Position numbers and translations under genes: made by a program. This document shows positions 1-11,437 of a stretch of 64,000 bases of DNA, in pieces (position 1 is the first letter of the stretch; each line of letters opens with the position of its first letter). This DNA is from Spongilla lacustris (Eukaryota > Porifera > Demospongiae > Spongillida > Spongillidae), in the NCBI GenBank assembly GCA_949361645.1, contig OX442416.1, forward strand, positions 5,494,629 through 5,558,628. Reading direction: 5' to 3'. The notes below the pieces were generated by a model. It ran no database searches, had not been told where the DNA came from, and saw only the letters and a list, made by a program, of their open reading frames with translations.

Positions 1-421
1 GGGCACATTTGTACATGCCCTGTTCTGCTCCACTGCTTTGGTGACATTTGTCAGCAAGTATTCGGACTTTTTTTTACGTATGACGCAACACGTAATCTAC
101 TCGCAGGTATATGCATGTAATCATGAACGGAAGCATGGGGGGCGGCAATTGCTGCCAGAGGGGTGCCATGGGGGAGTGGGGGGGGGGGGGGGGGGGGGGC
201 AGCTGGCCCCCACCCCCAAGGCTATGCTTGATCCGGGGCTGCATGGTACCTACTTAGACTTATCGTGAGTACTGAAGGTTAAGTGTTCATGTGTCTTTCC
301 TCTTCACCTTCGTACCACCTAGACCTTAGGTCAGTATAGTTTTAATTCACCCAAGCACTGTAGAAACCATACAGAGAAGTTACATGTATAAGTCATACAA
401 ACCACACACTGTGTGCAGAAT

Positions 422-452
<31 letters not shown>

Positions 453-2505
453 GGGTAATGACAGGGGCCTGTTGGGCAAGCACTAGTCCTGATGCCTTGG
501 TTGAGCTTTGCATTGGACCTAATGGGAGGGGATGGAGTGTGCTTTGTGCATGATGCTGAGGGCTTTGGTTTTATGGTAGGGGCATTTGTTCTGATGCATA
601 ACCATCACTTTTTTTTCTCTAGGTTTCAATATCAGGAGCTGTTCATTTGTTTAAATGTCTGTTTCCATGGAGATGTGCTACCATAAAGTATCTATGATGC
701 TACTTAGGCACTTATCTTTTTTTTTTTTTGTTTGGTGCTCATCATATGACACTAGACTTGCTTGTAGCTGTGATAGCCATCCGATGAGGAAGAAGAGCAG
801 CAGGGTCTTTGTGGTATATGCGAAAGTGATCAATTATTTTAAAAAAATTGTCAATTTGTAAACGTAACTCAGTGATGGGGAAGGGCAGCATGATCCGTCG
901 ACCTGATCACTACGGTAAATGTATTAACCTATAAGAAGTTCGATATCTTGACATGAAATAAACGTTTAAGATACGGGTTCGAGCTTGCCAATGTGTTCAG
1001 CTCAGCTCTAGAGAAACGCCCACGCTGCCGGTCCGCCCACCCATATCACATTGAGTCGATGATTGACTACGGAAGGGGCTAAGAGAAACTATAAATGTAG
1101 TAGCATATATCATAGGAAGTATCGCTTTTCATTATCTCTGCTTTTACGATATGCTGCCCGCGCGATGATCTTCATGGCAATAATGAATTGCCGCATAGAG
1201 AAAGGTGGCATAAAAAGGGCTGGTGGCGTGACGTGCACAATGGACGCTGCACCAATATTGTAAGAATGGGTAAATTTGCATGGCGGAGCATATATGATGA
1301 CATGTTGGGACTCCCGTCGTGAACTACTAGTAATTGCGGACCGGCCGGCCACTTTGGACGAAGCCGACATCATCCCTATGGCTTTCGGTCATCCTGCGGT
1401 GCGTGTTCAATCTGTGTTTACGGGAGCTATATATCGAAGGGTCAGGCCAATGTACAATTACTTTTACTTATTCGCAATACGTTATGATCAGAGCCCGGCT
1501 TTGTGTATTATGCGTCTCGTGAGCTAGCGCCATTAGTTAAAAACATTGTAGATAAATGACATAATTGTTAATAAATGTTACGTAACATGTCTACTTCACG
1601 AATAAATTAGTGCGGTAGAAATTAAATTTTTGTCTTGATTTTCGTACAAGAATGGCTCATGATATAAATCTATAAATTACAGATTCACAATCAGACCGAT
1701 TTATCGTACTTAGTACATGTGTTTAAAAATCAATTTGAAAAAAAAAGAGCTAAATGTCCGCCTATGTATGGGCAATTTCTCCATATGATTGTTTCAATGG
1801 AACTGATGTACATTAGACGCATAAAATTAGACCAACTATCTAGCTTGTTTTGAAAAATAATGCTAAATGAAATTTGGACAGAATAGGCACCATTTCTTCG
1901 ACTATGATACGCTAGTTTTTCAATCAAGCCACTCAAATACTTTGTTCAGTGATGAATATGGAATAATATGTAGTCTATGAATATCAGTATTAACCGATTA
2001 TACGCTAAATTTAATTTGCGCACGCGTACATACGTAACGCGGAATTGTTTTCAATCATTTTTTGAGGTGTGGTTATGGTAGTTATTGCAGCAGCTGAACG
2101 GAGCGACTTTTGTATGGACGACCTTTGTTTTTTGGAATGCTGACTGGATGAACTATCTTCCCTTGCGTATGGATGGGCGCGATCTACTCATGTTCGAGCG
2201 TGCGATGGTGAAAAACGAATCTGAACGTAACGCTACCTCGTCTCTTAGTGTTTGAGGTACGTTGTAAACATATGCGATGTCTTTGTTGGGTACAATGACG
2301 ACTTTCTTCAGTGAATATAGGCTATTTAGAGAGGGGGGGAGGTTGTTGCAAACACAGCCATATATTCTATTTATAGCCCGTCCGCTTGTATCTTCCTGAT
2401 CGTTAGCTATTTTAGCTATAAACTTACACATGTTTGTTTGGTACTTTTGTGGCATGATAAAAGTATATCTATTTGCTGTACATGTATTCACACTCTCTTC
2501 ATACA
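1..2505. other. Region without a supported gene
   Basis: I see no exon here that I can support. There are G homopolymer tracts near 180-200 and 437-458. An open frame from ATG 1294 to 1527 on the plus strand and one of about 100 codons (2455-2153, minus strand) have mixed, protein-like composition, but neither shows a recognisable motif or clear splice sites. Earlier exons of the plus-strand gene ending at 5101 could lie here; I could not identify any. Confidence 0.4.
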
Positions 2506-4790
2506 GTGGCACCACTATGCACCCACACTATCACCTGCCCACACACTCCTTTTCACACTCCCCTTGTCACCCATTTGCCTTGTACACACACCACCCAATG
2601 CACACACTCCATAATGACACACCCTTTCTAGACATATCTTTGTCACACCCTCCCCCTTGTACACACCCACTGTAATACATCCATTCCACATCTACCACCC
2701 TGCAGTCCCCTCACAGCATGTATTCCACTTGTTAGCACCCTGTGTGAACTCTGGCACACTACAGCACCTACACATAGTGATGTGAAGGTGTGGAACCCTT
2801 GCACACACACACACTTCATTGACTCTTCTATCATGTGCATGCACATCGCTTGTCATATACACCTTTGTACACACCACCCATTGTGCACTCTTTATCACTC
2901 CAACTCCTTGTCATACTCACACTCCACAGCACACCCACCTGCCAATTGCAATCCCCTTGTGAGGGAGTGTGTAGTGTGTAGGAATCTGTAGTGTGTGAGG
3001 GTGTGTAGAGGGTGTGTGAGAGAGTGTACAAAGGTATAACGTGTTTACAAGTGGGTGTGTACAAGGGGTGTGTGTGAGGGAGTGTGTACAAGGTGTAGTG
3101 TGTTTGCAAGTGGTGTGTGTAGAGAGGGTGTTTCCGAGGGGTGTGTGAGGGTGTGTGTAGTGGGTCTGTGAGGGAATGTGTAGTGTGTGTGAGGGTGTGT
3201 GAGGGAGCGTGTACAAAGGTACAGTGTGTTTACAAGTGGTGTGTGAGGGAGTGTGTGTACAATGGGTGTGTGTATAGAGGGTTTTCCAAGGGGTGTGTGA
3301 GGGAGTGTGTAGTGGGTGGGAGGATGTGTGTAGTGGGTGGGAGGATGTGTGTAGAGGGTGTGGTGTGTACAAGGGGTGTGAGAGGTGTGCATAGAGTATA
3401 GTAAAGTGGGTGGTGTGCATTGCACTGTGTAGAATGGCAAGAGTGTGACAAGGAGATTTATGTGTGTAGATTAGATGTGTGTGATAGGGAGTGTGTGCAG
3501 TGGGTGGATGTGTACAAGGGGTGTGTGGGGTAGGCATGCTGTGCACCCTCTACACAATCCCTCACACACCCCTTGTGTGTACACTCAGAAATACCCTCTC
3601 TACACACCCCTTGTACATACGTATACTCCCTCACACAACCTTGTACACACCATCCATTGCACTCTTTATCAATCCAACTCCTTGTCATACTCACACTCCA
3701 CTGCACACCCACCTGCCAATAGCAATCCAGTCACTGCATGTACACATCCACCCACTGCACACACTCCCTTATCACACACATCTAATCTACACACATAAAT
3801 CTTCTTGTCACACTCGTGCCATTCTACACAGTGCAATGCACAGCACCCACTTTACTATACTCCTCACACACCTACCCTCTTCACACACCTCTTGTAAACA
3901 CACTACACCTTGTACACACTCCCTCACACCCTTCCTTACACACCCTCTACACACACCCTCTCTATACAAACTCCCTCACATACTCCTTGTACACACACTC
4001 CCTCACATACTCCTTGTACACACACTCCCTCACACACACCCCTTGTATACACACTCCCTCACACACACCCCTTGTACACACACTCCCTCACACACACCCC
4101 TTGTACACACACTCCCTCACACACACCCCTTGTACACACACTCCCTCACACACACCCCTTGTACACACACTCCCTCACACACACCCCTTGTACACACACT
4201 CCCTCACACACACACCCCTTGTACACACACTCCCTCACACACACCCCTTGTACACACACTCCCTCACACACACCCCTTGTACACACACTCCCTCACACAC
4301 CCCTTGTACACACTCCCTCACACACACCCCTTGTACACACACTCCCTCACACACACCCCTTGTACACACTCCCTCTCACACACCCCTTGTACACACACTC
4401 CCTCACACACACCCCTTGTACACACACTCCCTCACACACACCCCTTGTACACACACTCCCTCACACACACCCCTTGTACACACACTCCCTCACACACCCC
4501 TTGTACACACACTCCCTCACACACACCCCTTGTACACACACTCCCTCACACACACCCCTTGTACACACACTCCCTCACACACACCCCTTGTACACACACT
4601 CCCTCGCACACACCACTTGTAAACACACTACACCTTGTAGTGTACACACACTCCCTTACACACAGCCCTTGTACACTCTCTACACACATCCCTTGTACAT
4701 ACCCACACCCTCTCTATATATACCCCTTGTTCATACCACCTTTTGTACACACAATCCCTCACACACACATACTGAGTGTACATAGCATTT
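2506..4790. repeat. CA-rich minisatellite, partly inverted
   Basis: Degenerate to perfect tandem repeats based on a 28-bp unit (core CCTTGTACACACACTCCCTC followed by ACACACAC). From about 4012 to 4620 the units are nearly perfect and on the plus strand. From about 2955 to 3530 the same motif is on the opposite strand (GTGTGAGGGAGTGTGTACAA). A segment at about 2860-2960 is repeated directly at about 3640-3740. No frame contains stops over long stretches simply because the composition lacks them. Confidence 0.95.
3395..3865. repeat. Inverted repeat inside the CA minisatellite
   Basis: The sequence at about 3400-3525 (containing GTGCATTGCACTGTGTAGAA and GTGTAGATTAGATGTGTGTG) recurs as its reverse complement at about 3740-3865. 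The symmetry axis is near 3630. This junction marks where the repeat array changes strand, so the array is a large imperfect palindrome. Confidence 0.85.
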
Positions 4791-4868
4791 TTTTTGTGTT
4801 GACAATTAGCCTTAACCTTTCATGTCAGATAAACACATAGTCATGTACTCATATACACTACATTGCAG

Positions 4869-5101
4869 AGACTGCCATTGTGTGTCCTTTCTGCAGATCA
4901 ACACGTTCATCAAGCTCGTCAGGCTCGATACAAAAGCTCTCCAGGACATCGTCATCCTTATCTAAAAGTTTCCAAGACCTCTTCACGGTCCATCCTGCGC
5001 GAGCGCTTTGTCATTCTCTATCAAATTATATTATCATTGGAATGTTATTCATTGCATTCGTTGTTTACTTTGTCCACAGTTTAGCAAGAAACCCACAATA
5101 G
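4869..5101 (+). CDS. Last exon of a gene with a C-terminal membrane anchor
   Basis: An acceptor-like site (ACATTGCAG, ending 4868; a second candidate ends at 4896) is followed by an open frame to the TAG at 5099-5101. The encoded end has a VCPFC motif, a serine-rich stretch of about 30 residues, then one hydrophobic helix (about 18 residues, IIIGMLFIAFVVYFV) and a short tail SLARNPQ before the stop. This is the layout of a tail-anchored or C-terminally anchored membrane protein. An AATAAA lies 19 bases after the stop. The upstream exons are not identified; the minisatellite lies immediately 5' and would be in the last intron. Family not recognised. Confidence 0.5.
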
Positions 5102-5119
5102 CAAGCCCACTCGTTCGAC

Positions 5120-5125
5120 AATAAA
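5120..5125 (+). terminator. Polyadenylation signal AATAAA
   Basis: Canonical AATAAA shortly after the stop of the membrane-anchor exon. It supports that exon being terminal on the plus strand. Confidence 0.6.
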
Positions 5126-5223
5126 ATGAACAGTATAGGGACTGGTGAATACCGCTTTGCAAGTTTCAGAACCGAACGAACCACCGACTGTGGACGGCGC
5201 TTCTTGTACCGTAGTGTATACAG

Positions 5224-5293
5224 CTGGACTCAAATTTGAGTCTACCGCGTTTTACGCGTAATAATTATTGGACTCAAATTTGAGTCTTCCGCG
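5224..5293. repeat. Twin 16-bp palindromes
   Basis: GACTCAAATTTGAGTC, a perfect 16-bp palindrome, occurs twice about 46 bp apart. Each copy is followed by TCTACCGCG or TCTTCCGCG, so the unit is a short tandem duplication of a palindrome. Confidence 0.8.
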
Positions 5294-5758
5294 TATAATC
5301 GGTTAAAAGAAAATGAATAACTCACGATCATTAGAATATGTCTTGCCGGCTTTTAATTATATGTAAGGCCGGAATATCACCTTAAAAGTAAAGCCACATT
5401 ACACATTGCTACAGGAGGGAGGGTTAGGCGTATTCAGTGCCACTTGTTATGTTTGACCATACCTTGTAGCCAATGACATTCATGAAGTTAACAAAAGCCC
5501 TGCTTCCTACTACAGCTGCTAGTTCCAGGACTGTCAAAACACAGTGTTCATCAGTGGAAGGGAACCATCAGTATTGCTTGAGAGCAAGGAGCTCACATTA
5601 AATGATTAAGAGAAGAAGTCATTACTGGAGAAGGCAGGGATAATATACGTCTCAATTGGCCTAACTGCCATTAAAACTGGCCTTACCATTCCCTGGTATT
5701 AATTGCGGCTTCTAAGACACTTGATACACATCCCAAAAAATTAACCTATTGTTTGTTC
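5294..5758. other. Noncoding gap
   Basis: No exon, repeat array or inverted repeat that I can support. A polypyrimidine-like run and CAG (TTGTTTGTTCAG) at the end form a possible acceptor for the next segment. Confidence 0.4.
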
Positions 5759-7565
5759 AGGTGGCTCAAAGCATCAGGTGTTTCACTAGCTGGGGAGCAG
5801 AGGATGCGCTACATCTGCAGACAAATTTTGGGTGACAAATTGAAAGGAAAGATGGCTCTATTTTCATTTCCATCCAACTCTGGTGGTGAGGAGCTTAGGG
5901 GAGCTGCTTTAGTTAACATTCCAGATCTGGTTCTAAAGGTTGTTGAACTTTTGGAAGAGAATCAAAATACAATTTTTTTTTAAACCTAATGCAGGATAGG
6001 ACGGCTTACCGGGCATGATGGGATCATCCCCGCCAGTGAGGTGTGGTTAAAAATTGAAGGGGACAAAGGAGGCGGGTCATCCAAATAGTGAATGTTGCAG
6101 CATCTAACTCTGTCGACAACACCTGTGTGTTTTGCTGCTTTGAAGCAGCAACACCTCCACATAGCACTTCACCACTAAAAAGATCAATAGCACATCTGCA
6201 AGGGATGAAAGGGAGGTACAAACAGTTATCTAACATGACAGCCTTAAGAACTGATAAAATGAACATTACACCAATAGGCAATACACATTCAAGTTATTCA
6301 TGTGTGGGGACTATGAGTTCATTGCTTGAATGTATGGGCTATCTGGAGCAAGTGGTATATCAGAAACAGGGCCCAAATTAATGTGTACCAATATTTCACC
6401 TTTGTTATAGGATGCTACCCATGCTTGTATTGCTTGACATTGCATCAGAACATGGTAAAACCTCTCTCAGCTAGAGGACATGCCCCTCCTAGAACATATG
6501 AATCCATATGCGCTGACCATCAGCGCTTCATTGCATCAGGGGTGCGCAGGAAACAAGCACAGCACTTTTACAACTGCATCATGCATGCATGGAACCTATA
6601 TTTAACATCCCTATTGAACAGGTAAACATGCATTTTGTAATTCTTTTTGCATAGCTACACATACATGCATACACACACATAAATGCATACACACACATAC
6701 GTGTGCACATACACACCCAAAAAACATTCGTGCACAATACTAGTATGCACTAAACATAAAAAAAAGTGTAAAACAGGCCATGATTTTACTACGAAGCAGA
6801 GGTAGCCAAATCTAAAGCTATTATGGAAAAGGGTTTTTGCTAAAAAGAAGGCCACTTTGTTAAGGCGTTGGATGATGCTACAGGCAGTTGGAGTGCACCG
6901 TCTACAGTATTTTGGTGGTGCTTTTGTCAGAAATCACGTACATAAGGCTCTAAAGGTACAACAAGTGTAACTGGAATGAGACATCTCCTACACTTTTTCA
7001 GCAATGCAACATTCAGAAGCTGTGCAGGTCGTTTCAATTATATGTATGCATTGTGTAGAATATACATTAGTGTGTGTAGCGTCCGTGTTCCATCATGCAT
7101 ATAAGCGACTGACATATAGTACATGTAAAGGCTGGTCGTTTGATTATTATTTCAATGCACACACAAGCACACACAAGTACACATGCACACACAAGCACAC
7201 ACAGGTTAATATATGAAAAAATTTAGGGTGGTAACTCGTACCTTCTCAAGCATTCTCAATGTTCGCAAGATGCCATAACATCTGCGACTATACAATTTCA
7301 TTGATGAGTACACAAGCTCATGCCTTAGGTAGATAATGGACTTTCAGGCATTTATGTGAACTATAAGACAAATGAATAGTATTGTTTTTTTACAGATCAG
7401 GCCGAGTTCATGACGTTCTTCCGTGAATCCTTCCCCCAGGCAACAGTTCCCATAAAATGCATCAGTGTGTTGGAAGTCCATGGGCAAAGTATTTTCATAT
7501 TGGATTTCGCCTGCTTGACGAAAAAGGGGCTGAGTCCATTCATGCTAAGTTCATGCACATGACTT
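5759..7565 (+). pseudogene. Broken multi-exon gene of a repetitive, probably transposase-derived invertebrate family
   Basis: Six coding segments lie in order on the plus strand: about 5759-5967 (WLKASGVSLAGEQ..), 5996-6085 (GHDGIIP, then KIEGDKGGGSSK), 6088-6290 (NVAASNSVDNT, FEA), 6410-6620 (C..C, then RTYESICADHQRF), 6863-6953 (YFGGAFVRNH) and 7396-7565 (FMTFFRESFPQA, LLDEKGAESIHA). From memory they match, in the same order, a multi-copy family of large invertebrate proteins with a GGDxGGGSFK motif, a DHxRF..G block and a C-terminal GEQGAESIHA motif; the spaced acidic residues suggest a DDE/D nuclease fold. Splice-like sites flank several segments (acceptors near 5758 and 7395, donors near 6621 and 6954). 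There is a frame change with a stop at 6086 and another frame change inside the last segment, so this copy looks dead. The family assignment is recollection, not a search. Confidence 0.5.
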
Positions 7566-8202
7566 AGCTTATCATACATCATCGTTCCTTTATTTAGGGA
7601 AGGAACACCTAAAAGTATTTCCCCACAAGTTGTAGCTGTTATCCCTCTTCCACAAAAAAGAATAAAATTATAATACTTTGTAGTAGTTACAACTTTAACC
7701 AGCAAACCACTGCACGTTCGCCTTCAATCTTCCTGAGCTGAAATAAATCCACATCAGAAAACTTTTTATCATTTTGCGCACATGCTGATCCTCTTGACAG
7801 CTGAAGCGAAAAGCGTAATGATATAAAGACATCACTTGGCACTTCATAATCAAATAGCCAACATAACGGCTACATTTAGTTTTAGTTTAGCTAGTTTTAT
7901 GCCGTCGTTTACGATATTAATCAAGCTTCGTCAGGAGTCATGTTAATAGCGGTCTCGTGGCATAATTGGCATTCATTATCGTAATCGGGATCAAAACCTA
8001 TATGAGAGTTATATACTAATGTAATTCTCAATTAATAACTACACACAATTCAAATAGACTATAAATTCATGTGCCCATTGTACTAGTACGTTCCATTGAC
8101 TAGTTTGCCGATTCGTTTGTATGTGCCATTTTTCCTGAGAGAAGTACGCTTCACTGCCACACATGTACATGTATTTGATACAAATTGTAATATAATCAAG
8201 CT
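7566..8202. other. Noncoding gap
   Basis: No exon or repeat that I can support; AT-rich intergenic sequence between the broken gene and the inverted-repeat element. Confidence 0.4.
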
Positions 8203-8650
8203 CAAGGCCGTAGATAAGGGGGAGCTTGGGGGGGCACGTGCCCCCCCCCCCCCCCCCAAAATTTCTGTAACATTAGTTACTTTTTAAAAAGTGCAATCAC
8301 ATGCGTGACAATCGCATGCAATGTCAATATTGATATCTTCAAAGGAGGACTCAGAAGTCCCTACAAACTTAGGGTAATAAAGCTCAGCTAATACTGCACT
8401 CATGTGCTACTAGTAGCGAGGCTGCAAACCGCAATTCCAGTCGCTAGGATTTTTCCTTCATGAGCGGTGTATGATAACGCGCGCACGCATGGTTCAAAAC
8501 TTCAAATCAAGTTGTGAAGAATTGTGCTTACATGTACATGTAGGTATATACAGTGACGATATTAGATATGAATTAATTTAGATCACATGCAATATATGAC
8601 ATTCAGACCTATTGTGCCCCCCCAAAGTATAAAAGTTATCTACGGCCCTG
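8203..8650. mobile_element. Short inverted-repeat element (MITE-like)
   Basis: The left end CAAGGCCGTAGATAA with a following G-rich stretch matches the reverse complement of the right end (TTATCTACGGCCCTG). The interior is about 450 bp without coding capacity. AAGCT flanks both sides (8198-8202 and 8651-8655), a possible 5-bp target duplication. Left and right G/C tracts (GGGGGGGCACGTGCCCCC and GTGCCCCCCC) are part of the terminal repeats. The transposase family is not clear from the ends. Confidence 0.65.
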
Positions 8651-8704
8651 AAGCTCACTACTATTCGATATACTGACAAACTAATAGTCTGTTCACCGAT
8701 CCAG

Positions 8705-9337
8705 TTACAATACAGTAGATGCCTGCAACGCTTCAGAGCACTTGCTCTTAGTCGGCGACGCATCCAGCTGCATGCCGATCGCCCTGCTTCGCTTCCTCGT
8801 CCACCTCTTAGATGCCCATAGTAATAGTAACCAAGGCGTGGTCACTCCCATTATAAGGGCGTAACTGATGAGGTATTCTTGTATGATCAAGTTGATGGTG
8901 TCTTCACCGTCCCTCAACGTGTAGCGTACTCCAAATGCACACATGATTAAGCCTGCACACAAGTACTCTGAGATTGCCATCGCGACGTACAACATTATTC
9001 GGTAGCAGCGCGACTCGATGCCGTCCACCACCAACAGCAATAGGAATACCAAGAAAGCAAATCCGTTGGAACCAAGAAAAAGAATTCCAGCTACTTCGGC
9101 TATGACGTGTGGAAAGTCCAACCCCAAGGCATAACATATATCAATTGTATATGCGCTGTCCTGAGTTCGAGGATCATTGAAATTTACGAGAGTGTATGCG
9201 CCGTCTATCTCACGGTGATAGCAGTCTGCGTTACTATCAATTTCTCCGGTGGTGATCTCTTCTACGACAAATTGGTCCCAGAATACCACCAGAGCCAGCG
9301 AGGCTACACTAGCCACGTAAAAGCTCAGTAAAGTCAT
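8705..9337 (-). CDS. Four-helix membrane protein, apparently single exon
   Basis: Minus-strand frame of 210 codons from ATG 9337 to the stop at 8705. Upstream the same frame stays open only a short way before a stop, so this ATG is the simplest start, although an upstream exon is possible. Four hydrophobic segments are visible: near residues 2-21, 75-103 (including a long FLVFLLLLVV run), 115-138 and 157-177. A non-hydrophobic loop with two cysteines lies between helices 1 and 2. The tail is basic (KRWTRKRSR). The layout resembles small tetraspan proteins, but I see no CCG-type tetraspanin or claudin signature. Family not recognised; function unknown. No intron and no obvious polyadenylation signal before the neighbouring element. 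Confidence 0.55.
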   Translation of the reverse strand: MTLLSFYVASVASLALVVFWDQFVVEEITTGEIDSNADCYHREIDGAYTLVNFNDPRTQDSAYTIDICYALGLDFPHVIAEVAGILFLGSNGFAFLVFLLLLVVDGIESRCYRIMLYVAMAISEYLCAGLIMCAFGVRYTLRDGEDTINLIIQEYLISYALIMGVTTPWLLLLWASKRWTRKRSRAIGMQLDASPTKSKCSEALQASTVL

Positions 9338-10585
9338 CGCCCATTTGCTACTCAGAATATTCTCTGTGTTAATCACGTGTCCGGGACTGGAGCCATGGCC
9401 AGAAATTGCATGCCTTCATTACTAATTCCTGACGCGTTATGACGTTTTTCCCGTTTCATTACCGTGCACGCGTCCATTGAAATGTATGGAGGATGACACT
9501 CTTTTGATCACTGTCACTCAGGAAAAGATGCCCATGAAAAGGAAAAAGAATTTTATGATGAAGAGGATCATAAGGTATACCTCTGTCGTTAAACAAAAAA
9601 ATTAGCCCTCTTCCTGACGCTTCCTCATCAGAATTTCAGTGTTTCCATAGACATGTATGGATTTTGATTTTAAAAATGAGGGTTTTTCAAGACATTTATG
9701 CTTCCTGACGAAAATCCAAGCTAGATATCAAAAAGGAAAGACTAACTGCTGTTATTAAAACCATTAGGGCTGGAGTGTGACATATTCTAACGTTCATGAC
9801 CCTTTTACCCTCGCTTCCCTGATCACTTTTATCATTAAGGTTCATATGTCTTTGTAAATACCAATAATTCAATAATAAATCGACAAACGCCGCGTGCGTG
9901 CCCTGCCGCGATGAAGGTTTTCAAGCAAGAAGGCACAAATCACCGACCACGGTATGAATCCTAGCAACGAACGTTCGATACTTGATAGCTTGTTACACAT
10001 GTGCGTCTGATTTCGACTGTTGTTCGTGTGCATGGGTGGCAATATAGATACGATTGTACTTTATTTTGGTAGTAGGCCTACTCGGCTGCTCCAACATTCG
10101 TTTTAAGCCCTAGCTGTAGGGCGCGATCATGTTCGGAGTGTTTTCGCTACCTATATGTACATGTACATGGATTCTACAACGGCTTGTTTTGGTTGCATGC
10201 GTTGGTTTTAAACGATTCGATTCCGGCTTACTCACCTATATTGCTAATTCTACCACAAGGAGTTCGTGGATGTAATCCCTATAGCAAAGCCACATTTTTG
10301 CACCTGTTCTACCTTCATTAATATTTGTAAAGATGGGCATGTCCTTAAGTGCAAACCTGACGCCATGTTTTTGTTCTATTTTTTTGTTGCAACTAATAGT
10401 ACTTACGTATCTGTATCTGTGCGTGTCTATATATTTTTTCATCTCTGCAGAATGAAAACTACCAATACAGCAAAAAAAACCCGTTCCACAGAGACGAACC
10501 TTATAAGGATATATCACGTGAGGAATACATGCGGCAACAACCTACTTTTTTTTTTACTATATCCACATGGGGAAGGTGGAAAGGG
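9338..10585. other. Noncoding gap
   Basis: No supported exon. An open frame of moderate length at about 10266-10700 runs into the tandem repeat that follows and has no protein-like motif. Confidence 0.35.
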
Positions 10586-10760
10586 TGACAGCCTTGTGAA
10601 GGTGGAGGGAGGTAGTTTTGTGAAGGTGGAGGGAGGTAGCCTTGTGAAGGTGGAGAGAGGTAGTTTTGTGAAGGTGGAGGGAGGTAGCCTTGTGAGATAG
10701 CCTTGTGGAGGTAGAGGAGAGAGTGCCTTGTGAAGGTGGATGGGAGATATCCTTGTGGAA
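10586..10760. repeat. Tandem repeat, unit about 24 bp
   Basis: Repeats of GTGAAGGTGGAGGGAGGTAG plus CCTT or TTTT. About seven copies are visible, with decay towards the right end. Confidence 0.85.
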
Positions 10761-10953
10761 CAGTTGGGAAACATGTAGGCCCTTCTCCCTAGAGATGAGG
10801 AATTTGATAGCACATCCCAGAGGCAGCCACTGGGATATGAATCAAATTAAGTTTAAAGGTTTCTGATGTAGGGTACAGTTAGAAGGAGATAGATCTACAT
10901 TGTATGTGTTACATGCATGTAGATGTAGGACCAAAGAATAATTGTTTAAAGTA

Positions 10954-11429
10954 CAAACTACGTGCCCATTTTCGCGCTCGATTCGCGCCAATGATTTGGG
11001 CAAATTGCGTTCCGCTCAATGTATGGGGAGGCGGGGATTATAACATTGGCGCGAATCAAGCGGGAAAACGTGCACGTAGTTTGTTCAACTGTATCTCCGT
11101 AACGGATGGCATAAAAATTAACGAACAGAACAAATCGATAGGTATAGGACCTCTCTACCTACAAACCGAATTTGAAGCGAATTGATTACTCCTACCGAAA
11201 GTAATGGCGGGTTTGAACCCAGTGGGGTATCGAACGTTGCAATACTGACACGGAGCAAGTGCAAGACTCCAAAATGTATTTTACCATAGAGAAATGGTGC
11301 AGTATGAAGTGTTGAAAATAGGAAGTTGATAGCGTTAACTGTTCGGAGGTTATAGCAAATCAAACGTAATGCATTTTTATTATACTTTTTTATAATACAC
11401 GCTAGGTCCCTTTTCTCGTAAACTTTCCC
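10954..11429. mobile_element. Truncated copy of foldback family X
   Basis: Contains the centre (TACGTGCCCATTTTCGCG .. GTGCACGTAGTTTG) and the right arm of the 822-bp X element, ending with AAACTTTCCC. The left arm is missing, and the break lies near 10953. Eight bases (ATATATAT) separate it from the next, complete copy, giving a long palindrome about 11434. Confidence 0.85.
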
Positions 11430-11437
11430 ATATATAT

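Noticed and set aside
3491..4840. Long open frame of about 450 codons with THTPCTHSL-like repeats
   Set aside because: It is the 28-bp CA minisatellite read in frame. All three forward frames are open because the repeat lacks stop words, and the residue pattern only mirrors the DNA unit.
7397..7705. Minus-strand frame of 102 codons
   Set aside because: It is antisense to the block DEKGAESIHA of the plus-strand broken gene, which matches a family in order; the minus reading has no motif.
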